A stretch of DNA of 64,000 nt, taken from contig WKFK01000009.1 in the NCBI GenBank assembly GCA_014872815.1, forward strand, positions 1-64,000, read 5' to 3'. Position numbers and translations under genes: made by a program. The notes beneath the pieces were generated by a model, which ran no database searches, was not told the origin of the DNA, and saw only the letters and a program-made list of their open reading frames with translations. Source of the stretch: Paracoccaceae bacterium. Its GTDB lineage: Bacteria; Pseudomonadota; Alphaproteobacteria; Rhodobacterales; Rhodobacteraceae. Positions 36,813-45,972 of the stretch are shown here, in pieces (position 1 is the first letter of the stretch; each line of letters starts with the position of its first letter).

Positions 36813-37706
36813 TTAGGCGAGCGCCTCGATGCGCGCTTCGGCAAACTGCTCTACCATCGCGCGACCTGCGGCCTCATCCATCAGGCACAGCGCGGTTGAC
36901 AGTGCGTCCGCCACAGCGGCCTTAGGTGCGGACACAGAGGCCAGCGCCTGAACGCTTGCGGCGCCGTTTGGCAGGAAGATGTGGCCTTCGGTGCCGGACA
37001 GAACGGTTGCCGATGGCGCGGAAGTTGCCAGCGCCCGGTCGGTTAGGGTCACGCGGGCCACAATGTCACCCTCAGGGGTGGACACACCCGCTTTCCAGCC
37101 AGCGCCATCCGCTTTGGTGCCCAGCGCGGCGACTTCGCCCATATCCATCAGCACATTGGTCAGGCCTGCGTCTTGCATCAGCGCCACAACGCGGTCGGTC
37201 ACGTAGCCCTGCGCGATGCCGTTCAAGGTCAGTGCCATGCCGTCGGTGTCAAACTTCACCGCTGTGGTGTCGAACTGGACGTTCTGCCAACCTACGAGGC
37301 CCTGAGCGCTGGACACGTCGCCCTTGCCACCCTTAGCCAGCCACAGCGGCTGAACGGATGGGTCAAACGCGCCACCGCTGGCTTTGTGGATGGCGTCGCT
37401 CAGGCTCAGCACTTCCAGCAGCTCTGGCGCAGGGGCGGCCAGAACACCGTCACGATTCAGCGTGGTCAGCGCGCTCTCACGATACAGGGAGAAGATCCCT
37501 TCCAGACGGGACAGCTCAGCTTCCACCGCGGCAAAGATCGGCGCCGCCTCAGAGGCACTCATACCTGCGATTTTCATCTGCGCCGGTGCGCCCAGCGCGA
37601 TGCCGGACCAGGTGGCGGTTTCAGTTGCGGCCATGGCCATACCCGCAGGCACAGCGGCGCTGGCGGCGGCGATGGTCAGAAAACGGCGGCGGTTCAAACG
37701 GGTCAT
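36813..37706 (-). CDS. nosX: ApbE-family FAD:protein FMN transferase NosX
   Basis: 297 residues, intact. The N-terminus RLNRRRFLTIAAASAA is a Tat-type signal. The ApbE fold follows, with GIFSLYRESALTTLN, GGAFDPSVQPLW, GIAQGYVTDR and the C-terminal ALATSAPSA segment. NosX attaches FMN to NosR, which feeds electrons to nitrous oxide reductase. It sits directly after nosL, nosF and nosZ remnants in the order usual for nosZDFYLX. The frame is complete, the ribosome site GGAGA is good and a terminator follows, so the gene seems kept while its partners decayed. It may now flavinylate another protein. Confidence 0.85.
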   Translation of the reverse strand: MTRLNRRRFLTIAAASAAVPAGMAMAATETATWSGIALGAPAQMKIAGMSASEAAPIFAAVEAELSRLEGIFSLYRESALTTLNRDGVLAAPAPELLEVLSLSDAIHKASGGAFDPSVQPLWLAKGGKGDVSSAQGLVGWQNVQFDTTAVKFDTDGMALTLNGIAQGYVTDRVVALMQDAGLTNVLMDMGEVAALGTKADGAGWKAGVSTPEGDIVARVTLTDRALATSAPSATVLSGTEGHIFLPNGAASVQALASVSAPKAAVADALSTALCLMDEAAGRAMVEQFAEARIEALA

Positions 37707-37734
37707 GACGGGGTCTCCAGCGTCTGATCTAAAT

Positions 37735-37984
37735 CTATCGGTCCAAGGACTGCTTCGGTGGAGATAGCATCCAATGACATAATTTGCCCACCCCATTGGG
37801 CCGCAAAAATTGCCGCTTTGTGCACTTCTTTGACCGCAACCACCTCCTAAGCGCCCATTCCCCGGCCACTTTGGCCCCAATAACGAAAAGTGCGCCCTCT
37901 GCGAGCACCCAATTTTCGATTCCCGGCTGCGCCCAACTTTGCGCCGCGCCCATGTCACTCACGTAGACACCGATGATTTTGGCG
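37735..37984 (-). pseudogene. nosL: nosL remnant
   Basis: The frame reads VYVSDMGAAQSWAQPGIENW and then LFVIGAKVAGEWA, clear NosL (copper chaperone) C-terminal sequence, followed by a shifted segment and an end in LDR. The N-terminal half with the lipobox and Cys-Met copper site is missing. Its left junction on minus joins nosF sequence directly at about 37,985, so nosY and part of nosL were lost. Confidence 0.75.
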
Positions 37985-38178
37985 AGAATTTGGATCCAAG
38001 GCGCTGGTCGGCTCATCCAACGAGGCCGGCTTCAGCTTGCCCAACAGCACTTGCGCCAGACCCGGCCTGTGTCGCATTCCTTTGGAATAACTGTCCATGC
38101 GCCGGTCCAGCGCGTCCGCGACACCAACACGTGGCAGCAATCCGGCAATATCGGCCTTCTGCCCAGCCCGCTGCTTCG
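37985..38178 (-). pseudogene. nosF: nosF remnant (ABC ATPase)
   Basis: About 65 codons of an ABC ATPase remain: ADIAGLLPRVGVADALDR, then SYSKGMRHRPGLAQVLLG and LDEPTSALDPNSRQ. The signature SYSKGM and the Walker B plus D-loop mark it as NosF-like. The Walker A half is missing, and the fragment is fused at both ends to other nos remnants. Confidence 0.75.
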
Positions 38179-38870
38179 AGGTTCCACGTCACAACCTGAC
38201 TGTCGAGAAACAGCGCGGTGAAGCAGGTGCCTTTGCCGACTGGCGCGGTCTTGATGCCTTGTGGCCATTTTGGACTAGACACGTAGCGGGTGTCGGTCTT
38301 GTTGCCCCCTCGCGGCCATCCACGACGTTCACACCGTTGAGTTCCTGATCATCGCCCATCTCGATCGCTTTCTCGATTTCCGCGATGTTGAACACCACCA
38401 CATGGTCCAGTGCGTTCTCGGTCATCTCCACAAGGTGCATACCCTTCTCTGAGGTATAAGAAGTCGCCTACGCGTGTTTGCCCCGATAGTCACACTCAGT
38501 GGTGTCGAGGTTGCCGGAGACACTCACCAGCCACGCCACTTCCAAGATGTCGCCATCGATAGCAGAGAAGATGTTCACGTATTTCTCTGGCTCGTTCAGG
38601 ATAGACCTGTCGTTCACCAGCGGCGCTTCGTGCTCACCGTCCGCAAAAGCAAAGCCAGTGCGTGAGTATTTCTGTGCTCGCAGGCCGAGGACACGCAACT
38701 CGCCGGGCTCCCCCTTCTCAGGCCGTTTCGCGGCGCGCCCGTCGTCCATCTCGGCAAAGGCTTTGTTCCCCTAGCCCACATCCAGCGCCACCCGCTTCAC
38801 ACTGGTCAGCACCGCATCTGCGTCAATCTTGATAGCCGGCTCTCTCAATCCGCAACTTGATTGTCATCAG
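38178..38870 (-). pseudogene. nosZ: nosZ remnant (nitrous oxide reductase)
   Basis: Sequence on minus reads [87 protein letters not shown] and [14 protein letters not shown], all recognisable NosZ propeller segments. In-frame TAG codons stand at 38771-38773 and 38468-38470. A frameshift follows VVDGRE near 38.33 kb. A deletion lies between TAP and the FLDSQVV segment, and the C-terminal cupredoxin (CuA) domain is gone. At about 38,178 it joins nosF sequence, so nosD is missing too. Confidence 0.85.
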
Positions 38871-39091
38871 GCCTCTATAGGCTTCCCCGGCAAAGCATCT
38901 TCTCAACCACAACACATCCCCTAGCCCCTGCCTAGGATCAACCAATCATTTACCCTAACCCACTGAATTTAATAAATACACCAATCAAATCGGACAAAGA
39001 TTTCACACAATAGAGACACTCCAGAAATTCTGAATTTAGGATCCAATTAACACCCCCATCGTACCACCTTAAGCACTAAGGAGTGGGTACT
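38871..39091. other. AT-rich spacer between nosZ remnant and Hint-RTX gene
   Basis: About 220 bases of markedly lower GC without a gene. Here one would expect nosR on minus; none is seen. The promoter of the next gene must lie here; no clear motif was found apart from the AAGGAG ribosome site (39078-39083). Confidence 0.5.
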
Positions 39092-41020
39092 ATGACAACT
39101 TTTACGGGTTACTTGGTTAGTCTGGATGTCGGATCAGACGGTCTGGGTACGAGTGACGAAATCAACACGAGCTTTAGTGGCTCGCATATTTTTTCCGAAA
39201 CAGACAAAGCACTTGGCACAGGATCGGCGACATTTTCTGGATACGGTTCTGTCACAGGCACGTTTTACGAACAAGGCGGACAAGCCTACTTTGTACCGGA
39301 CAACATCTACTTCAACCCTGCAGGCGCCTTAGGCATTGTAGACAGCTTCACGGACGCCATCACTGGCAGCAGCAGCGATGACAACATCGTAGGCACAAAC
39401 ACGGGTGACGATGTCATTTACGACACCGATGGCGATGTGAACGCCCACACAGGCAACGATACAATCACCGCAGGAGATGGCAACGACAGCGTCGTTTTTG
39501 GCGATGGCAACGACAGTATCGATGGAGGAACCGGTGACGACCAAATCGGTTTGGCAAACACAGGCAGTGGCGACAACGTCCTTTATGGGGGATCTGGCTA
39601 TGACACGATCTACGGCGGGAGCGGCAATGACAGCATTGATGGCGGAACCGGCGACGATCTGATCTACGGCGGTGACGGGGACGACACCATCTCTGGCGGG
39701 TCTGGCGATGATGAGCTGTATGGCGGAGACGGCAATGATGTCTTCAACGTCCACGCGGTCCCGAACAGCCCCTACATAGACGACGAAGTAGACATTGACG
39801 GCGGATCCGGATGGGACACGCTCTCGTTTGACCAGGGCGGATACAGCACTGGCGTCACCGTACAATACACATATGACGCAGAAGATGGCGACGGCGATTG
39901 GGAATTCGTCTTTGGGTCCATTGACGGGGATTTCACAAGCATAGAAGCCGTCCGTACGACGGACAACGCCGACTATGTTGACGCCTCACTCGCCAACACC
40001 GGCATGCTCTGGGTCACAGGCGATGGCAAAGACACGATTTTGGGTTCACAAGGGGACGATGAAATCTGGTCAGGCAGTGATGACGATCTGATCACGGCCG
40101 GTGCAGGGGATGACACGATCGGCAGCGGCGCCGGGGACGACACGCTGACCGGCGGCGCCGGCGACGATGTTTTTGCCATTGAAGACAATGACGGTGCCGA
40201 CATCATCACTGACTTCACCATGGATGGCAGCCAATGGGACCAACTTGACGTCAGTGAACTGACCAACGCAGATGGCGACCCGGTGACCGTGCGCGATGTC
40301 CATGTTGTTGCCGACAAAGTTGGCGACACCATTTTGATGTTCCCCAATGGGGAAGTCGTAAACCTTCAGGGCATCCCTGCGAGTTCAGTAGACTCAAAAA
40401 AGCTCGTCCAAATGGGTATTCCCTGTTTAACAACGGGCGCAATGATCACCACCCCTAACGGTGCTGTTCCGATTGAACGGCTACGCACCGGCGACTTGGT
40501 GCAAACCTTGGATCATGGGCCGCAACCGATTGCCTGGATTGGCAAACGCCATCTTACACAAGCGGACTTACTCGCCTTTCCAAAGCTGCGGCCTGTACAC
40601 ATCCGCGCGGGCGCGCTTGGCAACACGTGTGACATGCTGGTCTCCCCGCAACACGGCATGATGACCACACAAGACTGCAACACACCGCAGTTAGCGCGCG
40701 CCATTCACTTGGCCCGCAACGGCGGTCCCGGTTTTCGGGTGGCTTATGGTGTGCGCGACGTGACCTATTATCACCTGATGTTTGAGCGACACGAAATCAT
40801 CATCGCCGATGGAACCCCATCAGAAAGCTTCTATCCCGGCCCGATGGCCATGGGAGCACTGAACAATGACGCGCAAAGAGAGATTGCCCTTCTGTTTCCA
40901 GCGCTGCTGACACGATCGGCGATGGCTGCCTATGGTCCCACCGCGCGTCGGTTTGTCAAACGCCGCGCGCTGTCGCGAGACACCGCCGCTCTATTTGAAC
41001 CCAAGCGCGCCTTTGCCTGA
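39092..41020 (+). CDS. RTX protein with C-terminal Hint (hedgehog/intein-like) domain
   Basis: 642 residues. After a short N-terminal region, residues about 90-225 hold glycine/aspartate RTX nonapeptides (GGSGNDSIDGGTGDD type). A non-repeat insert (about 225-310) and a second repeat block (about 310-370) follow. The Hint domain starts at Cys445 (PCLTTGAMITTPNGAVPIERL) and includes DLVQTLDHGPQPIAWIGKR and VSPQHGMM. Such proteins are common in Rhodobacteraceae and thought to leave by type I secretion; Hint may self-process. No signal peptide. The repeat part has lower GC than neighbours, suggesting separate ancestry. AAGGAG is eight bases before the ATG. Confidence 0.85.
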   Translation: MTTFTGYLVSLDVGSDGLGTSDEINTSFSGSHIFSETDKALGTGSATFSGYGSVTGTFYEQGGQAYFVPDNIYFNPAGALGIVDSFTDAITGSSSDDNIVGTNTGDDVIYDTDGDVNAHTGNDTITAGDGNDSVVFGDGNDSIDGGTGDDQIGLANTGSGDNVLYGGSGYDTIYGGSGNDSIDGGTGDDLIYGGDGDDTISGGSGDDELYGGDGNDVFNVHAVPNSPYIDDEVDIDGGSGWDTLSFDQGGYSTGVTVQYTYDAEDGDGDWEFVFGSIDGDFTSIEAVRTTDNADYVDASLANTGMLWVTGDGKDTILGSQGDDEIWSGSDDDLITAGAGDDTIGSGAGDDTLTGGAGDDVFAIEDNDGADIITDFTMDGSQWDQLDVSELTNADGDPVTVRDVHVVADKVGDTILMFPNGEVVNLQGIPASSVDSKKLVQMGIPCLTTGAMITTPNGAVPIERLRTGDLVQTLDHGPQPIAWIGKRHLTQADLLAFPKLRPVHIRAGALGNTCDMLVSPQHGMMTTQDCNTPQLARAIHLARNGGPGFRVAYGVRDVTYYHLMFERHEIIIADGTPSESFYPGPMAMGALNNDAQREIALLFPALLTRSAMAAYGPTARRFVKRRALSRDTAALFEPKRAFA

Positions 41021-41029
41021 GACAGAACC

Positions 41030-41062
41030 AAGGCCCACAGCGCTCCCCGGCTGCGGGCCTTG
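41030..41062 (+). terminator. Hairpin after the Hint-RTX gene
   Basis: AAGGCCC-A-CAGC pairs with GCTG-C-GGGCCTT around an eight-base loop, ten bases past the stop. No T run follows, so strength is uncertain. Confidence 0.5.
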
Positions 41063-41087
41063 GTAAGACAAGTGTTAACAGAATAAC

Positions 41088-41130
41088 ACACCTCCGCGAT
41101 ACAGACGTAATACCGACACGATACCGACGT
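41088..41130 (-). repeat. Three tandem 11-base repeats, copy A
   Basis: On minus the units ACGTCGGTATC, GTGTCGGTATT and ACGTCTGTATC run in series and are followed by GCGGAGGTGTG. The same array occurs at 48,860 (copy B). It lies in the gap between two convergent genes. Confidence 0.6.
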
Positions 41131-41153
41131 GCCAAATCGCCAAAGGTTACCCA

Positions 41154-42215
41154 TTAACCCTCAAGCCGCAGACCGTTTGTGTCAAAGAAATGTGTGCGGT
41201 CCTCAGGAAAGGCCAAACCCACAGCATCACCTTCGGTGAAAACCCCTTGATCCCCGTCCACACGCACCACTACCTTGTCGTCCTGACCGACATCGACGAT
41301 CAGAAAGGTATCCGCGCCAAGGTACTCAATAACCTCAATTTTTCCGTCACATTGCCCTGCGCCAACCGCGCAAGTCCGGATGTGTTCCGGCCGCACACCT
41401 ACCTTGCTCGCAACGCCATCGAGGCCAAAGGTTCCGCGGCCCCCAACGCTTAATTGATACAGCGCATCTCCCGCCTCAGCCGCACAATCCAGGATGTTCA
41501 TCTTAGGGCTGCCAATGAACTGCGCCACGAATAAATTCGCTGGTTTTTCATAGAGTTGCCGTGGGGTGCCGACTTGGGCAATAGTGCCAAACTCCAGCAC
41601 CACAATCCGGTCTGCCAGCGTCATCGCCTCGACCTGATCATGCGTCACATAAATCATCGTGCGCTTCAAATCCTGATGCAACTTGGCGATCTCATAGCGT
41701 GTTTCCACCCGCAACGCGGCATCGAGATTGGACAGCGGTTCATCAAACAAAAACGCCGTCGGATCTCGCACAATCGAGCGCCCAATCGCCACCCGCTGCC
41801 GCTGTCCCCCGGACAGATCCTTCGGTCGACGATCCAGATACTCAGAGAGCTTCAATACCTCCGCCGCCTGCGCCACCTGCCGGTCGATCTCGTCTTTCTT
41901 AACCCCAGCTACTTTCAGGGAAAACCCCATGTTCTCCGCCACCGTCAGATGCGGATACAGCGCGTAGGATTGGAACACCATCGTCAGCCCGCGCTTGCTT
42001 GGCGGGTGGTCGGTGACGTCGTTTCCGTCAATCTCAATTGCGCCGCGAGAAATGTCTTCCAGGCCGCCAATCATACGCAGCAGAGTCGACTTGCCACAGC
42101 CCGACGGCCCGACAAAGACAACAAACTCGCCGTCCTGAATTTCAAGATCCACCCCTTTGATGACCTGCGCATTGCCAAACCACTTCTCAACCGCTTTGAG
42201 TGAAATCGCCCCCAT
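41154..42215 (-). CDS. ABC transporter ATP-binding protein, MalK/UgpC type
   Basis: 353 residues. Walker A is [20 protein letters not shown], the signature is [20 protein letters not shown], and Walker B is [11 protein letters not shown], followed by the H-loop [19 protein letters not shown]-terminal regulatory OB-fold (about 240-350) includes [11 protein letters not shown]. It powers the sugar importer encoded upstream. The ATG at 42215 shares a base with the hydrolase stop (TGATG) and follows GGGAGGA. Confidence 0.92.
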   Translation of the reverse strand: MGAISLKAVEKWFGNAQVIKGVDLEIQDGEFVVFVGPSGCGKSTLLRMIGGLEDISRGAIEIDGNDVTDHPPSKRGLTMVFQSYALYPHLTVAENMGFSLKVAGVKKDEIDRQVAQAAEVLKLSEYLDRRPKDLSGGQRQRVAIGRSIVRDPTAFLFDEPLSNLDAALRVETRYEIAKLHQDLKRTMIYVTHDQVEAMTLADRIVVLEFGTIAQVGTPRQLYEKPANLFVAQFIGSPKMNILDCAAEAGDALYQLSVGGRGTFGLDGVASKVGVRPEHIRTCAVGAGQCDGKIEVIEYLGADTFLIVDVGQDDKVVVRVDGDQGVFTEGDAVGLAFPEDRTHFFDTNGLRLEG

Positions 42216-43459
42216 CAGTTTCCTCCCGCCCAAGCCAGCCACACAGCGGCGGTCCAGGTGAAGGTCCCCCCGCCTGCCGCGCTGCCGGTAAATGGATCAA
42301 AATATTCAGCAAATCCGTGTTCCGCGATCAAATCGCCAGTCTTCTTTGCCAGTATTCTGGCCTCATCAACGTGGCCCATATTCGCGAGTCCCATGCCAAT
42401 CAGCATGTTCACAATCGCCCATGTCGGACCACGCCAATAGCGCCGCGCATCAAAGGTGTCTGCCTCAGGATCATTGCTGGGGACTGGGTATTTCACCCGG
42501 TCCATCACATCCCGCAAGCGCGCCAACATGTCCTTGTTTTCAATACCCGCAAACCAACACAGGTAGGACGCATTGGACACACATCCGGCCCATTCGCCAC
42601 TCAACACATCACGGCTGTCATAGCTGCCCAGAGCCGGGTTCCACAGCGTCGCCGCCCCCGCTTCAAGCCGCTTGATGTCCGCCTCAAGTGTTGCGGTATC
42701 TTCGCCCAATGCCTGCCCCACCGCGCGCAGATCACGGGCTGCACGCAACGTCGTGAAAGTCATGGTAGGATCAGCAACACGGAAAGGACTTTCGGCCAGC
42801 ATCGCAGCCTGATCCCATTTCAAGCGGCGGCCAATCTGCACCAGTTTGATGTAGCGGTCGTAATCAAATTTTGTTGGACGGTCTGCACTGTCCACATGTT
42901 GTGTGTCACGGCGGGTGTATTCGCCAACATCGGAGGCGTCCATACGCTGCATGGTGTTGTCCCAATCCGGCGCGTTATCCCGCCCCGTTTCCCACGGGTG
43001 CGTGGTACACACCGCGCCTCGATGCAAGCGCCATCGCATGATCCAGCTGTGCCATTTCAGCATCCTGGGATAGAGCGCCGCGATGCGCGTGCGACCGGCC
43101 TCTTCATCCTGCGCCCAAATCAGTCGCGCCATCGTGGCGGCAATCGGCGGCTGGATGATTCCGGACGACGGAATTGGCCCTTCGCAGCCCCAAACCTCGG
43201 GCCCAGGGAAATACCCCGGGTCACTCTTGTGAAAGAGAATGTGCGGCACCATGCCATCATCCCATTGGCCCTGGAACAAGGTCTCGATCTCCACCCACGC
43301 GCGCTCCACATCAAACTGCGCAAAGCCAAGCGCGGCCACAGCGCTGTCCCAGTTCCACTGATATGGGTAGAGACCGGCTGTTGGGACGGTGTAGCCACCC
43401 CGATCATTGGTGATCAGGACCTCTTTGGCCTCTGCGCTAATATCCTGAGAAGATGTCAT
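42215..43459 (-). CDS. GH63-type hydrolase, glucosylglycerate/mannosylglycerate hydrolase-like
   Basis: 414 residues with an (α/α)6-barrel pattern and no signal peptide, so cytosolic. Family segments are [19 protein letters not shown] (catalytic-side Asp), [37 protein letters not shown] and the C-terminal [20 protein letters not shown] and [12 protein letters not shown]. These resemble MGH1-type enzymes that split glucosylglycerate or mannosylglycerate to sugar and glycerate. Being inside a CUT1-type importer operon supports intracellular use of an imported glycoside. The exact substrate is inferred. Confidence 0.75.
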   Translation of the reverse strand: MTSSQDISAEAKEVLITNDRGGYTVPTAGLYPYQWNWDSAVAALGFAQFDVERAWVEIETLFQGQWDDGMVPHILFHKSDPGYFPGPEVWGCEGPIPSSGIIQPPIAATMARLIWAQDEEAGRTRIAALYPRMLKWHSWIMRWRLHRGAVCTTHPWETGRDNAPDWDNTMQRMDASDVGEYTRRDTQHVDSADRPTKFDYDRYIKLVQIGRRLKWDQAAMLAESPFRVADPTMTFTTLRAARDLRAVGQALGEDTATLEADIKRLEAGAATLWNPALGSYDSRDVLSGEWAGCVSNASYLCWFAGIENKDMLARLRDVMDRVKYPVPSNDPEADTFDARRYWRGPTWAIVNMLIGMGLANMGHVDEARILAKKTGDLIAEHGFAEYFDPFTGSAAGGGTFTWTAAVWLAWAGGN

Positions 43460-43463
43460 TTTC

Positions 43464-44666
43464 TTATCCTTTGACGGAGCCTGCTGTCAGGCCTTTGGTC
43501 ATGAAACGTTCAAGTCCAAGGAACAGCACCATGATCGGTACAGTCGCGATCACCGCGCCTGCCATCAGGTGTTGCCTTGGAATTTCGGAAGAGTTGAGCA
43601 TCGCCACCCCACGGGTGAGCGTGAACTTGGAAGGGTCATCGAGCAACATGAATGCCAGCAGGAATTCGTTCCAGGCGATCATGAAGACGTAGAGCGACAC
43701 AGAGGCCAACGCTGGGAGGCTGAGTGGCAAGGTGATTTTCCAGATCACCGCCAGCCGCGAGAGCCCATCCATAAGCCCGGCTTCCTCGACTTCGGTTGGC
43801 AACCCTCGGAAGTAGCCCTGCAACATGTAGAGCGCCACCGGGATGGTCGTGACCGGATAGATCAGCACGATACCAAGGATCGAGTTGCGCAGACCGGTCA
43901 TCGAAAACGCAATGTAGATCGGCAGCGCCAAGACGATCATCGGCACCATATAAATCAACAGGATAGAACGCGAGAACGCCTTCTGGCCCTTGAACCGGAA
44001 CCGCGCGACGGCATAGGCCCCGGGAACGCTGAAAGCCAAGGTGATGAACACCGTCAGCACGGAAACGTAAAACGATGTCCACATATAGGTGCCGAAGTTG
44101 AAGTCGCGGAACAGCTCCACATAGCTGCGGAACAGGCCAAAGCCCTTGCTGACCTCAATCGAGAAATCGAGCGGATTTTGCAGCAAAGCCTGTTGCGATT
44201 TCAGGCTGGTCATCACCATGACATAGAATGGGATCACCACAATCGCGGTGAAGAAGATGTAGCCGAAACCGGTGAGGAACCGAATGATCGCCTCTTCGTA
44301 TTCATGCCGGGTTAGAGCGCCAAAGTGCAGCTCTTTCAGGATCTTGGCCAAACCAAAGTGCACTCCAGACGCAAGCAGGAGCATCGCGACCGCTTGAGCC
44401 GAGCCTGATACGCCCTCGCCAATCCGCACTACACCAACCGGAAAGAGGCACAGCACCGCGACCACTGCTGCCACACCGACTTGCGAACCAAACTTTGGCA
44501 AACGCACATAGGCAACACCTGCGACCGCCCCCCACATCAAACACCAAAGAATTTGTGGTCTGAAGGCAGAACCGGTGGCGAAACTCATGGCCACGGCAAC
44601 CGTCGTCGCCATGACAATCATCCACAGCGCGCCCAAAACTGGGCCAATGACAAAACCATTGCGCAT
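43464..44666 (-). CDS. Sugar ABC transporter permease, MalG type
   Basis: 400 residues, longer than the usual 280. The extra N-terminal part (about 1-130) has three to four predicted membrane helices not found in standard MalG proteins. The C-terminal core has the permease EAA loop (EVEEAGLMDGLSRLAVIWKI) and six helices. The ATG at 44666 overlaps the stop of the other permease (TGATG). Confidence 0.88.
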   Translation of the reverse strand: MRNGFVIGPVLGALWMIVMATTVAVAMSFATGSAFRPQILWCLMWGAVAGVAYVRLPKFGSQVGVAAVVAVLCLFPVGVVRIGEGVSGSAQAVAMLLLASGVHFGLAKILKELHFGALTRHEYEEAIIRFLTGFGYIFFTAIVVIPFYVMVMTSLKSQQALLQNPLDFSIEVSKGFGLFRSYVELFRDFNFGTYMWTSFYVSVLTVFITLAFSVPGAYAVARFRFKGQKAFSRSILLIYMVPMIVLALPIYIAFSMTGLRNSILGIVLIYPVTTIPVALYMLQGYFRGLPTEVEEAGLMDGLSRLAVIWKITLPLSLPALASVSLYVFMIAWNEFLLAFMLLDDPSKFTLTRGVAMLNSSEIPRQHLMAGAVIATVPIMVLFLGLERFMTKGLTAGSVKG

Positions 44667-45901
44667 CAAAGGCCCTCCTCGCGGCTGATGTATTTGAAGA
44701 AGACAAAGGAGAAAGACAGCAGGCACAGTAGGATCACCACGGCAACTGCCGCCCCTGCCCCGATGTTGGAAATGGCAAAGGCCTGTTCATAGACGTTCAC
44801 AGTCAAGGTCCGCGTACCTGCGTTACCCCCAGTCAGCAGGAAGATGTCGTCAAACTTATTAAACGTCCAAATGAAGCGTAGCAGGAAGAGGACAGAAAGG
44901 ATGCCCAAGAGCTGTGGCAGACTGAGCAGCCAGAATTTCTGAAACGGTGACGCGCCATCCATGTCCGCGGCTTCATACATCGAACTGTCAATCGACTGCA
45001 TGCGCGCCAGGATGAAAAGGAACGACAGTGGGAAATAGCGCCAGATCTCAAAAACTGTGACCATAATGAGCGCCAAAGGCCGCTCGCCGAAGAAATTGAT
45101 GGCCTCGCTGGTCACCCCCATTTGTAGGAGCAGCGCATTAGCGGATCCGGAAAACGGATCGAATAGCGTCACCCATGTGAAGGCGACCGCAATGACCGGG
45201 GCGACATAAGGGAAAAGGTATAGTCCGCGAATGAAGCCCTGCCCTCGAAAGGATTTGTTGAGCAACAGCGCCGCAAACAACCCCATCAGCAGCGCGCCAA
45301 TTGTGCCAAACACCGTGTAGAACAGCGTCACCCAAAGAACCGTCCAAAACTCCCCGCCGTCAAACAGCTGCGCGTAGTTCTTCAAGCTCAGACCACCACT
45401 GGTCAGGACAGACTTGCCACCACCCGTCACGTCTGGCTCGCTGTCTTCCACTGCGGCCTCGACCGTATCGGGATCGCCCGAAATGCCCACGGGCAAGCGC
45501 AACCGCTCCCGCGCGCCACCGTCCATGTCACCAAAATCGCAAAACAACTCGCGACCCGACAGCTTACAAGGCGCCGGAACAGCTTCGCGCAAAGTAACCG
45601 TGTCGGGAATGCGATCTGCAAGGGTGACCCCACTGATCACCTCATCCTGAGAGGAGTTCCGAATGCGGTATTCGATGCGCAAATCGTCCCCTGATCCTCG
45701 CAGGCTTTCGCGTACAATGGGTGCCGGAGGGCGCATGTCCGACAAGGTGAACGGTTTGAAACTGATCCAGATGACCGCCAGCAAAGGCAGAACCACGACC
45801 AGCGCGACACTGATCACGGTCGGCGCAAGGAGCCCCCAAGCCAAACGCGCCTCGCGTTTGGCCAGAGCTCCCGTGCCGGTCGGCGGGTGAGCCGTAGACA
45901 T
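44666..45901 (-). CDS. Sugar ABC transporter permease, MalF type, with a periplasmic insert
   Basis: 411 residues. A first membrane helix (about 22-48) is followed by a periplasmic insert of about 90 residues (about 62-150; 45,452-45,718). The insert reads LADRIPDTVTLREAVPAPCK and FCDFGDMDGGARERLRLPV, the pattern of a DUF11-like β-sandwich. The permease core then resumes with five helices and the EAA loop (YEAADMDGASPFQKFWLLSL). It forms the channel with the MalG-type partner. Confidence 0.88.
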   Translation of the reverse strand: MSTAHPPTGTGALAKREARLAWGLLAPTVISVALVVVLPLLAVIWISFKPFTLSDMRPPAPIVRESLRGSGDDLRIEYRIRNSSQDEVISGVTLADRIPDTVTLREAVPAPCKLSGRELFCDFGDMDGGARERLRLPVGISGDPDTVEAAVEDSEPDVTGGGKSVLTSGGLSLKNYAQLFDGGEFWTVLWVTLFYTVFGTIGALLMGLFAALLLNKSFRGQGFIRGLYLFPYVAPVIAVAFTWVTLFDPFSGSANALLLQMGVTSEAINFFGERPLALIMVTVFEIWRYFPLSFLFILARMQSIDSSMYEAADMDGASPFQKFWLLSLPQLLGILSVLFLLRFIWTFNKFDDIFLLTGGNAGTRTLTVNVYEQAFAISNIGAGAAVAVVILLCLLSFSFVFFKYISREEGL

Positions 45902-45972
45902 GAGAAACCTCTAAGTCGTGTAGTGCATTGCGGCCCACCCATCGAAAGATGGGCCGCGATAATCAACCTAAG

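Noticed and set aside
36813-37706. nosX as another pseudogene
   Set aside because: Frame, start, Tat signal and family motifs are intact over the full usual length.
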